Assembly (NCBI RefSeq): GCF_001922575.1
Contig: NZ_MRCI01000001.1
Location: 1,736,001-1,800,000 of the forward strand
Length of the DNA: 64,000 nt
DNA from: Neptunomonas phycophila
GTDB lineage: Bacteria > Pseudomonadota > Gammaproteobacteria > Pseudomonadales > Balneatricaceae
Direction of reading: 5' to 3'
A program made the position numbers and the translations under genes. The notes beneath the pieces were generated by a model that ran no database searches, had not been told where the DNA came from, and saw only the letters and a program-made list of their open reading frames with translations. Position 1 is the first letter of the stretch; the number at the start of each line of letters is the position of its first letter. Shown here piece after piece: positions 16,344-25,900 of the stretch.

Positions 16344-16384
16344 AAACCCAAATCGAATTCTTCACCACCCAACAGGAGATTTAC

Positions 16385-16990
16385 ATGGCTACATTGTTAT
16401 ATATTCAAAGCAGTATCTTTCAGGAAAATGGCCAATCAAGCCAACTTGCTTCTCGCTTTATCGATACATTACAAACCAAGCAACCGGATATAAATGTAAT
16501 CACTCGCGATGTTGTTGCCGATAATCTACCACACATCGACGCAGCAATTGCTGGTGCTTTTTTTACACCCGAAGCTGACCGTAGTAACGAACAGCAAGCG
16601 ATCGTTGAACGCTCTGACAACCTAATCGCCGAAGTAAAAAAAGCCGATTACATCGTCATAGGCCTGCCTATGTATAACTACGGTATTCCATCTCAGCTTA
16701 AAGCTTATTTTGATCAAATTGCGCGTGCAGGCATCACCTTTAAGTACACAGAAAAAGGCCCCATTGGTCTTATTGAAGATAAGCCTGTTTATCTCCTGAC
16801 AACCCGCGGTGGTGTTCATAAGGATAACGGCGATTTCGAAGTACCTTATGTTAAAGAATATTTAAGCTTTTTAGGGCTAACGAGCGTTGAAACTATTTAT
16901 GCCGAAGGCTTAAACATGGGCGAAGAAATAGCAGATAAAGCGCGTGATGCAGCCACGAACGCTGTCATTGCAGCCGCTTCACAATTGTAA
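16385..16990 (+). CDS. azoR: FMN-dependent NADH:quinone reductase / azoreductase AzoR
   Basis: A 201-residue flavodoxin-fold oxidoreductase of the AzoR (AcpD) family. The FMN phosphate-loop region is IQSSIFQENGQSSQLASRF, the flavin-contact segment is GLPMYNYGIPSQLKAYFDQI, and LLTTRGGVH follows. The family reduces quinones and azo dyes by two-electron transfer with NADH and protects against quinone and thiol stress. The ribosome site AGGAG precedes the start. The genes that follow (glutathionyl-hydroquinone reductase and pirin) match a quinone-handling function. Confidence 0.94.
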   Translation: MATLLYIQSSIFQENGQSSQLASRFIDTLQTKQPDINVITRDVVADNLPHIDAAIAGAFFTPEADRSNEQQAIVERSDNLIAEVKKADYIVIGLPMYNYGIPSQLKAYFDQIARAGITFKYTEKGPIGLIEDKPVYLLTTRGGVHKDNGDFEVPYVKEYLSFLGLTSVETIYAEGLNMGEEIADKARDAATNAVIAAASQL

Positions 16991-17066
16991 ACTTGGCTCG
17001 CCTTAATCGGCCGGGTATATAGCGTTCAGCTTCAAAGGTATAAGTAGTAATTAGCGAGGTGAAATC

Positions 17067-18044
17067 ATGGGATTATTAGTTAACGGTCAGTGGAAAGACC
17101 AGTGGTACGACACTGATTCAACTAATGGGAAGTTTGTCCGTGATGACTCTCGCTTTCGCCATTGGCTGACTCCCAACGGCGAAGCAGGCCCTGACGGTCA
17201 ACAGGGCTTTAAAGCCGAGGCAGGCCGTTATCATCTCTATGTGTCTCTAGCGTGTCCGTGGGCGCACCGCACACTCATTGCCCGTCACTTAAAAGGACTC
17301 GAAAAGCTCATTACCGTAGATGTCGTACACCCTCTGATGCTAGATAACGGCTGGACGCTTGCATCTAATTTCACTGGTGCAACAGGAGATTCATTGTATC
17401 AACACGACTTCTTACATCAAGTATATACGAGAGCTAAAAGTGATTACAGCGGGCGTGTGACTGTCCCTGTTTTATGGGACAAAAAGACCCACACCATAGT
17501 CAGCAATGAATCCGCTGATATTATTCGCATGTTTAATGATGCGTTTAATGAGTACGGGGCCACTGAAGGCGATTACTACCCTAAAAACAAACGCGAAGAG
17601 ATAGACCAACTCAACAACTGGATCTACGACCACATCAATAATGGGGTTTACAAAGCTGGCTTTGCCACCACTCAAGATGCGTATAACGAGGCCGTTATGC
17701 CTCTGTTTGCAGCGCTTGATAAAGCCGATAAAGTCCTCAGTTATCAGCGGTTTCTTACAGGATCCGACATGACCGAAGCTGACATCCGGCTGTTCACCAC
17801 CTTGATACGTTTCGATGAAGTCTATCACGGGCACTTTAAGTGCAATATTAGGCGTATAGCCGATTACACTCATTTATTCGGATATATGAAAGATATTTAT
17901 CAGACACAAAACATAGCCAATACCGTCAACTTTAATCACATAAAAACGCATTATTACGCCAGCCACAAAACCATCAACCCAACTGGAATCATCCCATCGG
18001 GGCCGCAATATAATCTTGATACACCTCACGGGAGAGACGCATAA
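17067..18044 (+). CDS. yqjG: Xi-class glutathione transferase (glutathionyl-hydroquinone reductase)
   Basis: A 325-residue Xi-class GST. The catalytic cysteine is residue 63 in LACPWAHRTLIAR, and conserved family segments include the N-terminal GKFVRDDSRFRHW, VPVLWDKKTHTIVSNESADI and the C-terminal GSDMTEADIRLFTTLIRFD. These enzymes reduce glutathionyl-hydroquinones, releasing free hydroquinone. It starts 76 bases after azoR and its stop overlaps the pirin start by one base, so the three are probably one transcript dedicated to quinones and electrophiles. Confidence 0.94.
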   Translation: MGLLVNGQWKDQWYDTDSTNGKFVRDDSRFRHWLTPNGEAGPDGQQGFKAEAGRYHLYVSLACPWAHRTLIARHLKGLEKLITVDVVHPLMLDNGWTLASNFTGATGDSLYQHDFLHQVYTRAKSDYSGRVTVPVLWDKKTHTIVSNESADIIRMFNDAFNEYGATEGDYYPKNKREEIDQLNNWIYDHINNGVYKAGFATTQDAYNEAVMPLFAALDKADKVLSYQRFLTGSDMTEADIRLFTTLIRFDEVYHGHFKCNIRRIADYTHLFGYMKDIYQTQNIANTVNFNHIKTHYYASHKTINPTGIIPSGPQYNLDTPHGRDA

Positions 18045-18913
18045 TGAACTCGGCAACCATACAATCCCTTCCCTGCACCATCGCCAGACTGATACCTGCC
18101 ATAGACGCTCAAGACGGTGCCGGTGTGAAACTAAAACGAAGCCTAGGGCGCGGCGGCAATACTCGTGTCGATCCTTTTTTGATGCTAGATGCCTTTTCCT
18201 CAGCTAATCCCAATGACTACATAGCAGGTTTTCCGGCACATCCTCACCGAGGCTTTGAAACAGTGACCTATATGCTAGAAGGTCATTTGATTCATCGAGA
18301 CCATATGGGAAACGAGGGTAATCTAAAATCGGGTGGTGTACAGTGGATGACCGCCGGACGTGGCGTAATTCATGAGGAACGCCCTAAGCTTACCAATGGT
18401 GTCATGCGTGGTTTTCAGTTATGGGTTAACTTGCCTGCTGACGAAAAAATGAAGCCAGCCTTCTATCAAGACATCCCTGCAGAACAAGTACCCTCTATTA
18501 GTTTGCCCAACGGCATTACTGTTAAAGCCATTGCTGGGTCGATTAACGTTGAAGGGCAATCTCTTCAAGGCCCTATATCAGGCATTACAACCGAACCTGT
18601 TTTTATTGATGTGACTTTACCCTCGAATACTCATATCAATTTACCAATAGCCACTGATCACCAAGCATTTATTTATCAATTTGAGGGCGAATCTTGTATT
18701 AATGACACTCCGGTTGAGCCGCATAATGCCGCTGTATTAACTCAAGGAAATACTGTTACCGTAGTATCCGGTGACAAAACATCGCGTTTTTTAGTTCTAT
18801 CTGGAAAGCCCATTAATGAACCCATAGCACAGTACGGGCCGTTTGTTATGAACACGATGGAAGAGGTTGAGCAAGCCATTCAGGATTACCAAAATGGTAC
18901 TTTGACCGACTGA
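18044..18913 (+). CDS. Pirin-family bicupin protein
   Basis: A 289-residue pirin. The N-terminal cupin shows the metal ligands in FPAHPHRGFETVTYMLEG followed by HRDHMGNEG, and the typical segment WMTAGRGVIHEERP. The C-terminal cupin starts near residue 190. Bacterial pirins of this kind include quercetinase-like dioxygenases and redox or metabolic regulators. The one-base overlap with the GST gene supports cotranscription. The substrate is not known. Confidence 0.92.
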   Translation: MNSATIQSLPCTIARLIPAIDAQDGAGVKLKRSLGRGGNTRVDPFLMLDAFSSANPNDYIAGFPAHPHRGFETVTYMLEGHLIHRDHMGNEGNLKSGGVQWMTAGRGVIHEERPKLTNGVMRGFQLWVNLPADEKMKPAFYQDIPAEQVPSISLPNGITVKAIAGSINVEGQSLQGPISGITTEPVFIDVTLPSNTHINLPIATDHQAFIYQFEGESCINDTPVEPHNAAVLTQGNTVTVVSGDKTSRFLVLSGKPINEPIAQYGPFVMNTMEEVEQAIQDYQNGTLTD

Positions 18914-18918
18914 AAGGC

Positions 18919-18944
18919 AAAAAAAAGCCGGACAAGAGTCCGGC
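18919..18944 (-). terminator. Rho-independent terminator of nadA
   Basis: GCCGGAC-TCTT-GTCCGGC on the minus strand is followed by eight T, 26 bases beyond the nadA stop. On the plus strand the stem could also end the pirin transcript, but there is no T run on that side. Confidence 0.88.
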
Positions 18945-18969
18945 AAGTTAAAACTAACTAAAGCAGTAG

Positions 18970-20037
18970 TTATTTCGGCAGGCTGGCAGAAAAATCCAGC
19001 ATTCTTTGCAATGGACGACGAGCATCTTCAATTAATGCTTCATCTACAAGCACTTCCCCTTCACCCGTCTCTAATGCCGAGATAATATTTTCTAAACCGT
19101 TCATCGCCATCCAAGGACAGTGAGCGCAGCTTCGACACGTTGCGCCACTACCACCGGTGGGTGCTTCTATAAAACTTTTACCCGGCGCAGCTTGTTGCAT
19201 TTTGTAAAAAATACCGCGATCAGTCGCCACAATAAACGTTTCATTGGGCATTTCTGCTGCCGCTTTGATCAACTGTGTCGTCGAACCTACTGCATCAGCA
19301 ATCTCGACAACCGACTGAGGCGATTCAGGATGAACAAGAACAGCCGCATCAGGGTAAACTTTTTTAAGATCTAAGATCCCTTTAGCTTTAAACTCTTCAT
19401 GAACAATACAAGCACCGTCCCACATCAACATCTCTATGCCCGTTTCACGCTGGACATAATCACCAAGATGTTTATCGGGTGCCCAGATAATCTTTTTACC
19501 CTGATCGGCTAAATGCTCAGCTACTTTTAGCGCAATACTGGAGGTTACGACCCAATCAGCACGGGCTTTAACCGCAGCCGAGGTATTAGCATACACTACG
19601 ACTTCGTGATCTGGATGGGCATCGCAAAAGGCCGAAAACTCATCAATTGGACAACCAATATCCAGCGAACAAGTTGCCTCAAGTGTCGGCATTAAAATGC
19701 GCTTTTCTGGGTTCAATATTTTAGAAGTTTCACCCATAAACTTAACACCCGCTACAACCAGCGTTTTCTCGGGGCGTGTCGTACCATAACGTGCCATTTC
19801 TAGCGAGTCAGATATACAACCACCGGTTTCTTCGGTGATTTCCTGCACGATAGCATCGGTATAATAATGAGCGACGAGACAAGCATCTTTCTCTTTTAGT
19901 AACTGCTTAATACGTGCTTTATATTGGTCTTTTTGTTCCTGACTCATTTCGTCCGGGAGATGCTCTTGGGCGAAATGCTCTTGAATCAGGATACGGTCAG
20001 AAATGTCCTGTTTGCTCAACATAGTCGGTCTTGCCAT
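18970..20037 (-). CDS. nadA: Quinolinate synthase NadA
   Basis: A 355-residue quinolinate synthase, which condenses iminoaspartate with dihydroxyacetone phosphate to quinolinate for NAD synthesis. It uses a [4Fe-4S] cluster. Conserved cysteines occur in [16 protein letters not shown], in [15 protein letters not shown] and in the C-terminal [18 protein letters not shown]. The substrate segments [12 protein letters not shown] and [14 protein letters not shown] are also present. The gene is transcribed alone from an extended -10 promoter and ends at a clear terminator. Confidence 0.97.
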   Translation of the reverse strand: MARPTMLSKQDISDRILIQEHFAQEHLPDEMSQEQKDQYKARIKQLLKEKDACLVAHYYTDAIVQEITEETGGCISDSLEMARYGTTRPEKTLVVAGVKFMGETSKILNPEKRILMPTLEATCSLDIGCPIDEFSAFCDAHPDHEVVVYANTSAAVKARADWVVTSSIALKVAEHLADQGKKIIWAPDKHLGDYVQRETGIEMLMWDGACIVHEEFKAKGILDLKKVYPDAAVLVHPESPQSVVEIADAVGSTTQLIKAAAEMPNETFIVATDRGIFYKMQQAAPGKSFIEAPTGGSGATCRSCAHCPWMAMNGLENIISALETGEGEVLVDEALIEDARRPLQRMLDFSASLPK

Positions 20038-20065
20038 TCTTTTTTGTGAGTATCATTGTGGCGAT

Positions 20066-20071
20066 ATTATA
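20066..20071 (-). promoter_or_regulatory. Extended -10 element of the nadA promoter
   Basis: On the minus strand TGGTATAAT gives a consensus -10 with the TGn extension. No good -35 is visible. The start of transcription would be near 20060, about 23 bases before the nadA start codon. Confidence 0.55.
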
Positions 20072-20074
20072 CCA

Positions 20075-20096
20075 TGGCAGCTTTAAATTGCTGCCA
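20075..20096. promoter_or_regulatory. Inverted repeat upstream of the nadA -10 element
   Basis: TGGCAGC-TTTAAATT-GCTGCCA is a 7-8-7 inverted repeat immediately upstream of the nadA -10 element and 45 bases after the queC stop. It lacks a T run in either direction. An operator at the nadA promoter is as plausible as an end-of-queC hairpin. Confidence 0.45.
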
Positions 20097-20140
20097 CGCA
20101 AATAACAAGTGCATTAATCACAAGATAGTAGAGAATCAGA

Positions 20141-20827
20141 CTACGCAGGCATATAGCGGGTAGGATCATCAACCCCCGCCTCTTTAAAGCCAATCGCACG
20201 AAGACGGCAGCTATCACAAATACCACAGGCACGACCATCATCATCCGCTTGATAACACGAAATTGTATCGGCGTAATCAATGCCTAACTCGTGGCCAACC
20301 TTGATAATGTCTGACTTTGACAAGGTCATTAACGGGGTGTGGATTTTAATTGGATGACCGGTCACGCCCGTTTTAGTCGCCAAATTAGCCATGGTTTCAA
20401 ATGCATTAATAAACTCGGGACGGCAATCCGGGTAACCCGAGTAATCAACCGCATTAACGCCAATAAAAATAGCGTCTGCTTCTAATACTTCAGCCCAACC
20501 TAATGCCAACGATAAAAAAACAGTATTACGAGCTGGAACATAAGTCACGGGAATACCGGACGTTTCTTCTTCCGGCACCTCAATGGAGTGATCAGTCAGT
20601 GCTGAACCACCAAAATCCTCAAGGTGTAAACGGATCACGCGATGATCAGTTATGGCTAATTGCTGCGCTACTTTGCGGGCCGCATTCAACTCAGTTAAAG
20701 AGCGTTGACCATAGTCAAAACTGAGCACATAACAATCAAAGCCCTGATCTTTAGCCATTGCTAACGCGGTTGCCGAATCCAAACCACCCGACAACAAAAC
20801 CACAGCCTTTGGTGAAGGCTTACTCAT
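20141..20827 (-). CDS. queC: 7-cyano-7-deazaguanine synthase QueC
   Basis: A 228-residue enzyme converting 7-carboxy-7-deazaguanine to preQ0 with ATP and ammonia, a step in queuosine tRNA modification. The PP-loop is [17 protein letters not shown] near the N-terminus. The C-terminal zinc site is the cysteine set in [18 protein letters not shown]. It follows cpoB by 45 bases on the same strand and may be read from the tol-pal transcript. Confidence 0.96.
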   Translation of the reverse strand: MSKPSPKAVVLLSGGLDSATALAMAKDQGFDCYVLSFDYGQRSLTELNAARKVAQQLAITDHRVIRLHLEDFGGSALTDHSIEVPEEETSGIPVTYVPARNTVFLSLALGWAEVLEADAIFIGVNAVDYSGYPDCRPEFINAFETMANLATKTGVTGHPIKIHTPLMTLSKSDIIKVGHELGIDYADTISCYQADDDGRACGICDSCRLRAIGFKEAGVDDPTRYMPA

Positions 20828-20872
20828 AAAACAGTGTCCTACGTCTAAAAAAATAAAATAAGCGAGAAGCGC

Positions 20873-21703
20873 TTATTGTAAAGCGCTCTCAGCTAAACGT
20901 GCAGCGGAGCTTTCTGGGTATTCTTTAACAACCCGCTCCATGAATGAGACCGACTGTGCAGTATCACCCTTCTGTTTGAATAGTATACCTAATTTATACA
21001 AGGCATCCGATGCTTTACGGCTATCTGGATAGGCTTTTACGACAGTTTGGAATTCCGTCTCAGCGCTGTCTAAATCACTAGTCGCCAAATATAATTCGCC
21101 TAACCAATAATGTGCGTTAGGTACGCGCGGGCTTTGCGGATAATTCGTTAAGAAATCATCGAACTGGGTTATAGCTTCACTAAAAGACCGCTGCCTTACG
21201 AGTGCAAATGCAGCTTGGTAATCGTCTTGATCATTGCCCGCACTTGAAGATGATTCGCTTGTATTGCTTTGAGAAGAGGAGGCAGGCGCGAGCTGGGTAG
21301 AAGGTGTTTCATTAGAGGCTTCAGTGGCGGGTACTGATGCTTCAGGTTCGGGAGCTAGCGGCAAAGCACCCAACGCTAATTCATCGGTTAATGAGCCCGA
21401 TTGTTGGCGCATTACCTCGCTTATCCGGCGATCCAAGTCTCTGTAACGCTCTTTCTGCTTCGATTGTAATTGATCAATTGTATACTGTTGAGACTCTACC
21501 ATGCCTCTCAATTGACGCATTTCATCCTGTAACTGCTGAATGGTGATGATCAATTGGCTATTGTTAGATGGAGCACGGTTAATCCCTGACGCGGAGCCAC
21601 CCGAGTTAACTTGGATAACTTGTACATCTTCCGCGTAACTGGCTGTAGCCGAAGCTACAGCCATGAAAGCAGCCGATGTAATGAGTGCTTTCTTTACATT
21701 CAT
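20873..21703 (-). CDS. cpoB: Cell division coordinator CpoB (YbgF)
   Basis: A 276-residue periplasmic protein. A signal peptide ends about residue 24 (ATASYAED). The N-terminal trimerising coiled coil follows (QLIITIQQLQDEMRQLRG), then a Ser/Ala/Pro-rich linker, and three TPR repeats fill the C-terminal half (ALVRQRSFSEAITQFDDFL; AHYWLGELYLATSDLDSAE). CpoB links Tol-Pal to peptidoglycan synthase activity during division. Its start overlaps the pal stop by one base. Confidence 0.95.
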   Translation of the reverse strand: MNVKKALITSAAFMAVASATASYAEDVQVIQVNSGGSASGINRAPSNNSQLIITIQQLQDEMRQLRGMVESQQYTIDQLQSKQKERYRDLDRRISEVMRQQSGSLTDELALGALPLAPEPEASVPATEASNETPSTQLAPASSSQSNTSESSSSAGNDQDDYQAAFALVRQRSFSEAITQFDDFLTNYPQSPRVPNAHYWLGELYLATSDLDSAETEFQTVVKAYPDSRKASDALYKLGILFKQKGDTAQSVSFMERVVKEYPESSAARLAESALQ

Positions 21704-22239
21704 TAGCGAGACACGTATTTCAATTCAACACGACGGTTTTGTGACCAAGAGCCATCGCCTGAACCTAATACTACCGGCTTTTCTTCACCGTAGCTGATAG
21801 TTTCAACTTGCGCTCCAGATACACCATTAACCGCTAAGAAACGCTCAATTGCTTTCGCACGACGCTCACCTAGTGCCATATTGTATTCGCGTGTACCGCG
21901 CTCATCAGCATGACCTTCTAAACGAATAGAAGCCGACGGATGAGAAGCTAGATACTGAGCATGAGCTTCTAAATCAGCCACGCTGTCTGCACGGACAGTG
22001 GAATCATCGAAGTCAAAGTAAAACACAGTTTTTAAGTTAGCAACGTCTAGATTGCCATCTGTACCCATGCCAGAAACACCAGAAGCGTCGCCTGTGCCGT
22101 AAGTGTTAGATGAAGAACCTGTTGCTGAGCCGCCCATAGAAGAGTCGTCTTCGGATAGAGTGCTAGGTGAACTACAACCCGCAATCCATGCTACGGAAAC
22201 AGCTAAGGTTAACGCTTTAACAGCATTTGATGCGCGCAT
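21703..22239 (-). CDS. pal: Peptidoglycan-associated lipoprotein Pal
   Basis: A 178-residue lipoprotein with lipobox IAGC (Cys22), a short Ser/Gly-rich linker, and an OmpA-type peptidoglycan-binding domain (about residues 68-178). The domain contains the diaminopimelate-binding segment LEGHADERGTREYNMALGER and the tail WSQNRRVELKYV. It anchors the outer membrane to the cell wall as part of Tol-Pal. It lies 64 bases after tolB. Confidence 0.97.
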   Translation of the reverse strand: MRASNAVKALTLAVSVAWIAGCSSPSTLSEDDSSMGGSATGSSSNTYGTGDASGVSGMGTDGNLDVANLKTVFYFDFDDSTVRADSVADLEAHAQYLASHPSASIRLEGHADERGTREYNMALGERRAKAIERFLAVNGVSGAQVETISYGEEKPVVLGSGDGSWSQNRRVELKYVSR

Positions 22240-22303
22240 GATAACTCCTAATTAAATGGCAAAATGCCATAGTTTTTTCAATTAAATTAATGGTTGATAA
22301 CAT

Positions 22304-23590
22304 TTATTGCAAGTACGGTGACCATGCCGGTTCACGCACATCCCCATCACCATTAGGCATGGTAAAACGTACACGACCGTCAAGAGAAACACCGGCGAGA
22401 ACCCCTTTTCCACCTTTTTTAGTCGCATACATAATGATGCTGCCGTTAGGTGCAATTGTCGGAGACTCGTCGAGACTAGAACTTGTTAAAATATCCAGTC
22501 GGTTTGTTTTTAGGTCCTGAACAGCAATGTGGAAACCACTACCGTCTTGATGAACCATCGTCAGGAAACGACCATCCTGAGTCAATCGACCACGACTGTT
22601 ATACTTGCCTTCATAAGTTAAGCGCTTCAGTTCGCGAGTCGGAAGATTTAGTGAATAAATTTGCGGTAATCCCGCCCTATCCGATGTAAATAAAATAGAC
22701 TGTCCATCAGGTGCCCACGTTGGCTCAGTATCTATGCCGTAATGATGCGTTACCCGGTCAAGCTGCCCCGTCGCTAATGTCAAAATATAGACTTCAGGGT
22801 TACCATCCTTTGATAAAACCAATGCTAACCGCGACCCATCTGGAGACCACGCAGGAGAACCGTTCAAACCACGAAACGTTTGAACTTTCTGGCGCTGGCC
22901 AGTTGCTAACTCTTGCACATATATAGCTGGGCGGCTGCTTTCAAAAGACACATACGCTAATTTAGAGCCGTCTTGAGACCATGCTGGCGATAAAATAGGC
23001 TCCTTTGATTGCAAAATAGTTCTTGGACGAGCCCCATCAGAATCAGCCATTTGTAGTTTGTACGTAAAATTACCAGGCGTGTTCATCTTCGCTGTTACAT
23101 AAACAATGCGTGTAGAAAAAGCGCCCTTTAAGCCTGTCAGCTTTTCAAAAACTTGATCAGAAATATAATGAGCAACGTCGCGTAAGTTGTTGCTATTACC
23201 GGTAACCGCCTCAGACCACACTTTCCGCTCTTTTAGTACATCATACAATTCAACACTGGCTTGCACTTGACCGTTAGCCGCAGGAGCTACACGCCCGATA
23301 ACCATGTAATCATTGCCAGATACCCGCCAATCTCTAAAAAACACCTGCTCCTCAGTTGACGGCGTGCCTAACATATTAGAACGGTTCATTGGCTTAAAAA
23401 AACCACTACGCCCTAAGTCATCAGAAACGATTTGAGCAATGTCTTCATTTAAAGCTAAACCAGTTGCCTGAAACGGTACGACAGCAATAGGAGTTGGCGC
23501 ATCCACACCTTGCGTTACTTCAACGACTAGATCTGCACGTGCCGTGACAGCCATCATCATTAAAAACGCACTTATGAACCATTTTTTCAT
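22304..23590 (-). CDS. tolB: Tol-Pal system protein TolB
   Basis: A 428-residue periplasmic beta-propeller protein of full length with a signal peptide (FLMMMAVTARA). The N-terminal domain (to about residue 165) is followed by six WD40-like blades, seen as repeats such as SPAWSQDGSKLAYVSFES, SPAWSPDGSRLALVLSKDG and EPTWAPDGQSILFTSDRAG. TolB interacts with Pal and TolA. The start is 12 bases after the tolA stop. Confidence 0.97.
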   Translation of the reverse strand: MKKWFISAFLMMMAVTARADLVVEVTQGVDAPTPIAVVPFQATGLALNEDIAQIVSDDLGRSGFFKPMNRSNMLGTPSTEEQVFFRDWRVSGNDYMVIGRVAPAANGQVQASVELYDVLKERKVWSEAVTGNSNNLRDVAHYISDQVFEKLTGLKGAFSTRIVYVTAKMNTPGNFTYKLQMADSDGARPRTILQSKEPILSPAWSQDGSKLAYVSFESSRPAIYVQELATGQRQKVQTFRGLNGSPAWSPDGSRLALVLSKDGNPEVYILTLATGQLDRVTHHYGIDTEPTWAPDGQSILFTSDRAGLPQIYSLNLPTRELKRLTYEGKYNSRGRLTQDGRFLTMVHQDGSGFHIAVQDLKTNRLDILTSSSLDESPTIAPNGSIIMYATKKGGKGVLAGVSLDGRVRFTMPNGDGDVREPAWSPYLQ

Positions 23591-23602
23591 TGTTTAATCA
23601 CC

Positions 23603-24751
23603 TTAATACCGTAAGCCTTCTGGCCTAAAAATCACTTGAATACGACGTAGGTTCCGGTCAAACAACACCGGATCAATTTCTGACGCCCGCGAGAATCGTC
23701 CTACCTTGTATACCGCATTTTCGGCCGCACGATCAAATCCCAGATCGCCACTACTTTTTACAATTTCAACGCTATCTATTTCTCCCGAAGGGAATAAAAC
23801 AACCAATGCCGTTGCTTGCATACCATTACGGGCTGTAGCGGGACGAATCCAGCGTCCCGATATTTCACTGCGTACATAAGCAGTAAACTCATCGACTGTT
23901 TGCTTGCTCTTTTCTAATGCCGCTTGACGACGTTTCTCTAACTCTGCTTTTTGTTTCGCTTCTGCCGCTGCTTTTTCAGCAGCAACACGCTCGGCCTCTT
24001 TACGTTTAGCTTCTTCGGCTTTGCGTTGCTTGTCAGCCTCCGCTTTTTTCTTAGCAGCTTCAGCGGCTTTTTGCGCGGCCTCTTGCTTTTGTTTCTCAGC
24101 GGCTTTCTTTTTAGCTTCTTCCGCTAATTTCTTTTTCTCTGCTTCATCTGCCTTTTTTTCCAGGATTGCTTTTATGGCAGACTCTACTTCTTTTGGCTTA
24201 GAGTTACACAGAGATTCTAACGTAGCCTTTTGTTCTGCGGTGATATCTAAACCTTTAATTTTGGCGATACATTCATCAAACTCTTTTATACGAGCATCCT
24301 CAACCTCTTTTAACCTCTTCTCTTCAATACGCTGTTTTTCTAGATTCTTCTTCTCTTCTTGTTTTTTTAATTCTTCCAACTTTTTTTGAGCTTCTTGCTG
24401 CTTTTGCTCTTCAAGCTTCTTTTTTTGAGCTTGAGCTTCAGCCTGCTGCTTTCTCTCAGCTTCTTGAGCTTGTCTTGCCTGCTCTGCTTGTTCCTGCTTT
24501 TCTAACTCTGCCGCTTGGCGCGCTTGCTCGGCTTGTTTCTGGGCGGCTTCTTCTTTAGCTTCGGCAATTTGTTGTTGGTTTGCGACTTCTGTGGCCAATG
24601 ATTTTAAATCAATCATCGTGGCTTGGATGTGCCGCGGTGTTTGACGCGGGTCTTGTTTGTGTTGAAACCAATGAGGAACCAACAAGAGCACCACACAAAC
24701 GTGCACAAGTAACGCAAGTACAATCGGTAATATATAACTACGTATACGCAC
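23603..24751 (-). CDS. tolA: Tol-Pal system protein TolA
   Basis: A 382-residue inner-membrane protein: one N-terminal membrane helix (about residues 7-27), a long Lys/Glu/Ala/Gln-rich helical domain (about 45-280), and a globular C-terminal domain (FTAYVRSEISGRWIRPATAR; ALVVLFPSGEIDSVEIVKSS). It transmits proton-motive force from TolQR to Pal across the periplasm. The low-complexity helix includes a short cysteine-containing interruption (IKEFDECIAKIKGLDITAEQ). Confidence 0.95.
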   Translation of the reverse strand: MRIRSYILPIVLALLVHVCVVLLLVPHWFQHKQDPRQTPRHIQATMIDLKSLATEVANQQQIAEAKEEAAQKQAEQARQAAELEKQEQAEQARQAQEAERKQQAEAQAQKKKLEEQKQQEAQKKLEELKKQEEKKNLEKQRIEEKRLKEVEDARIKEFDECIAKIKGLDITAEQKATLESLCNSKPKEVESAIKAILEKKADEAEKKKLAEEAKKKAAEKQKQEAAQKAAEAAKKKAEADKQRKAEEAKRKEAERVAAEKAAAEAKQKAELEKRRQAALEKSKQTVDEFTAYVRSEISGRWIRPATARNGMQATALVVLFPSGEIDSVEIVKSSGDLGFDRAAENAVYKVGRFSRASEIDPVLFDRNLRRIQVIFRPEGLRY

Positions 24752-24757
24752 AGATAT

Positions 24758-25174
24758 TTACTCAGTTACCAAGCCAACACTGGCTGCACCAGCCTGTTGC
24801 AACAATGCCATCAAACCAACCACTTTTTCATAGCTTACGTTTTTATCGCCACGAACAAGCAACAATTGGTTTGGTGTTTCATTTAAAATTTTCTCGACTC
24901 TTTCGGAAACTTCCTCTTGAGAGACCTGAGTCGTATCGTCACCGCCAATATTAATATAATAAGCCCCGTCTTTATCCACGGTTACAACCACCGGCTCTTG
25001 ATCCTGATCGTTTACTGGGTCAGAAGCGGCTTGAGGCAAATCAACACTGACACCTTGCGTCAGCATAGGAGCCGTAATCATAAAGATCACCAGCAACACC
25101 ATCATCACATCGATGTAGGGAACGACGTTTATATCCGCGTTAAGTTTCCGTTTTTTCTTCTGGCGTCTAATCAT
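24758..25174 (-). CDS. tolR: Tol-Pal system protein TolR
   Basis: A 138-residue ExbD/TolR-family protein. A basic cytoplasmic start is followed by one membrane helix carrying the conserved proton-path aspartate (NVVPYIDVMMVLLVIFMIT), and a periplasmic domain ends in the motif QQAGAASVGLVTE. It lies seven bases upstream of tolA and 24 bases after tolQ. Confidence 0.96.
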   Translation of the reverse strand: MIRRQKKKRKLNADINVVPYIDVMMVLLVIFMITAPMLTQGVSVDLPQAASDPVNDQDQEPVVVTVDKDGAYYINIGGDDTTQVSQEEVSERVEKILNETPNQLLLVRGDKNVSYEKVVGLMALLQQAGAASVGLVTE

Positions 25175-25198
25175 GATAAATACCTATCGAGAAAACGA

Positions 25199-25879
25199 TT
25201 ACAGCGGTGAATGAATACGACGATGCAAAATAGCGTAAAACTCTTCGGCAAAGGTTTCGTAATGACTCATCATCCCTTCTGATCGAGCAGAAAAACGGTT
25301 ATAAGCAATTACAGCCGGAATAGCAGCAAACAAACCAATAGCGGTAGCGACAAGCGCTTCAGATATGCCTGGCGCAACAGAGGCCAAGGTTGCTTGATGT
25401 ACATTAGCTAAACCACGGAATGAGTTCATAATTCCCCATACCGTACCAAACAAACCTATATAAGGACTTGTCGACCCCACAGTAGCCAAAAAGGGAAGAT
25501 GCTGATCTAGCTTTTCTTCCTCTCGTGACAAAGCCACACGCATGCTACGTTGCACAGCGTCCATCACAGCGTCGGGATCATAATTCTTTTGTTGTGTCAT
25601 GCGCGTGTATTCTTTGATACCCGAGCAAAAAATATGTTCTGCGCCCTCTAGCGCTTTATCAGTGTCGCTAAGTTCTCGGTAAAGCTGCCCCAAATCTACG
25701 CCAGACCAAAATCGCTCTTCAAATGTGCGCAACCCTTTTTTTGCTTTTCCAAAAACAGAAATCCGCTGAAAGATAACGATCCAAGAAAGAAAAGAGGCCA
25801 ACACCAAGATAACCATTACAATTTGTACGACCAAACTGGCTTCGACTACCAGACTCCAGATCGAAAGCTGCTCACCCAC
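25199..25879 (-). CDS. tolQ: Tol-Pal system protein TolQ
   Basis: A 226-residue ExbB/TolQ-family stator protein with three membrane segments: VVQIVMVILVLASFLSWIVI near the start, then pairs around residues 135-160 and 165-190 (PYIGLFGTVWGIMNSFRGL; SEALVATAIGLFAAIPAVIAY). I chose GTG 25879 because GGAG lies nine bases upstream and the length then matches the family. An in-frame TTG at 25900 is possible. The usual upstream thioesterase gene ybgC is absent here. Confidence 0.95.
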   Translation of the reverse strand: MGEQLSIWSLVVEASLVVQIVMVILVLASFLSWIVIFQRISVFGKAKKGLRTFEERFWSGVDLGQLYRELSDTDKALEGAEHIFCSGIKEYTRMTQQKNYDPDAVMDAVQRSMRVALSREEEKLDQHLPFLATVGSTSPYIGLFGTVWGIMNSFRGLANVHQATLASVAPGISEALVATAIGLFAAIPAVIAYNRFSARSEGMMSHYETFAEEFYAILHRRIHSPL

Positions 25880-25900
25880 TGTAAAAATCTCCAATACCAA

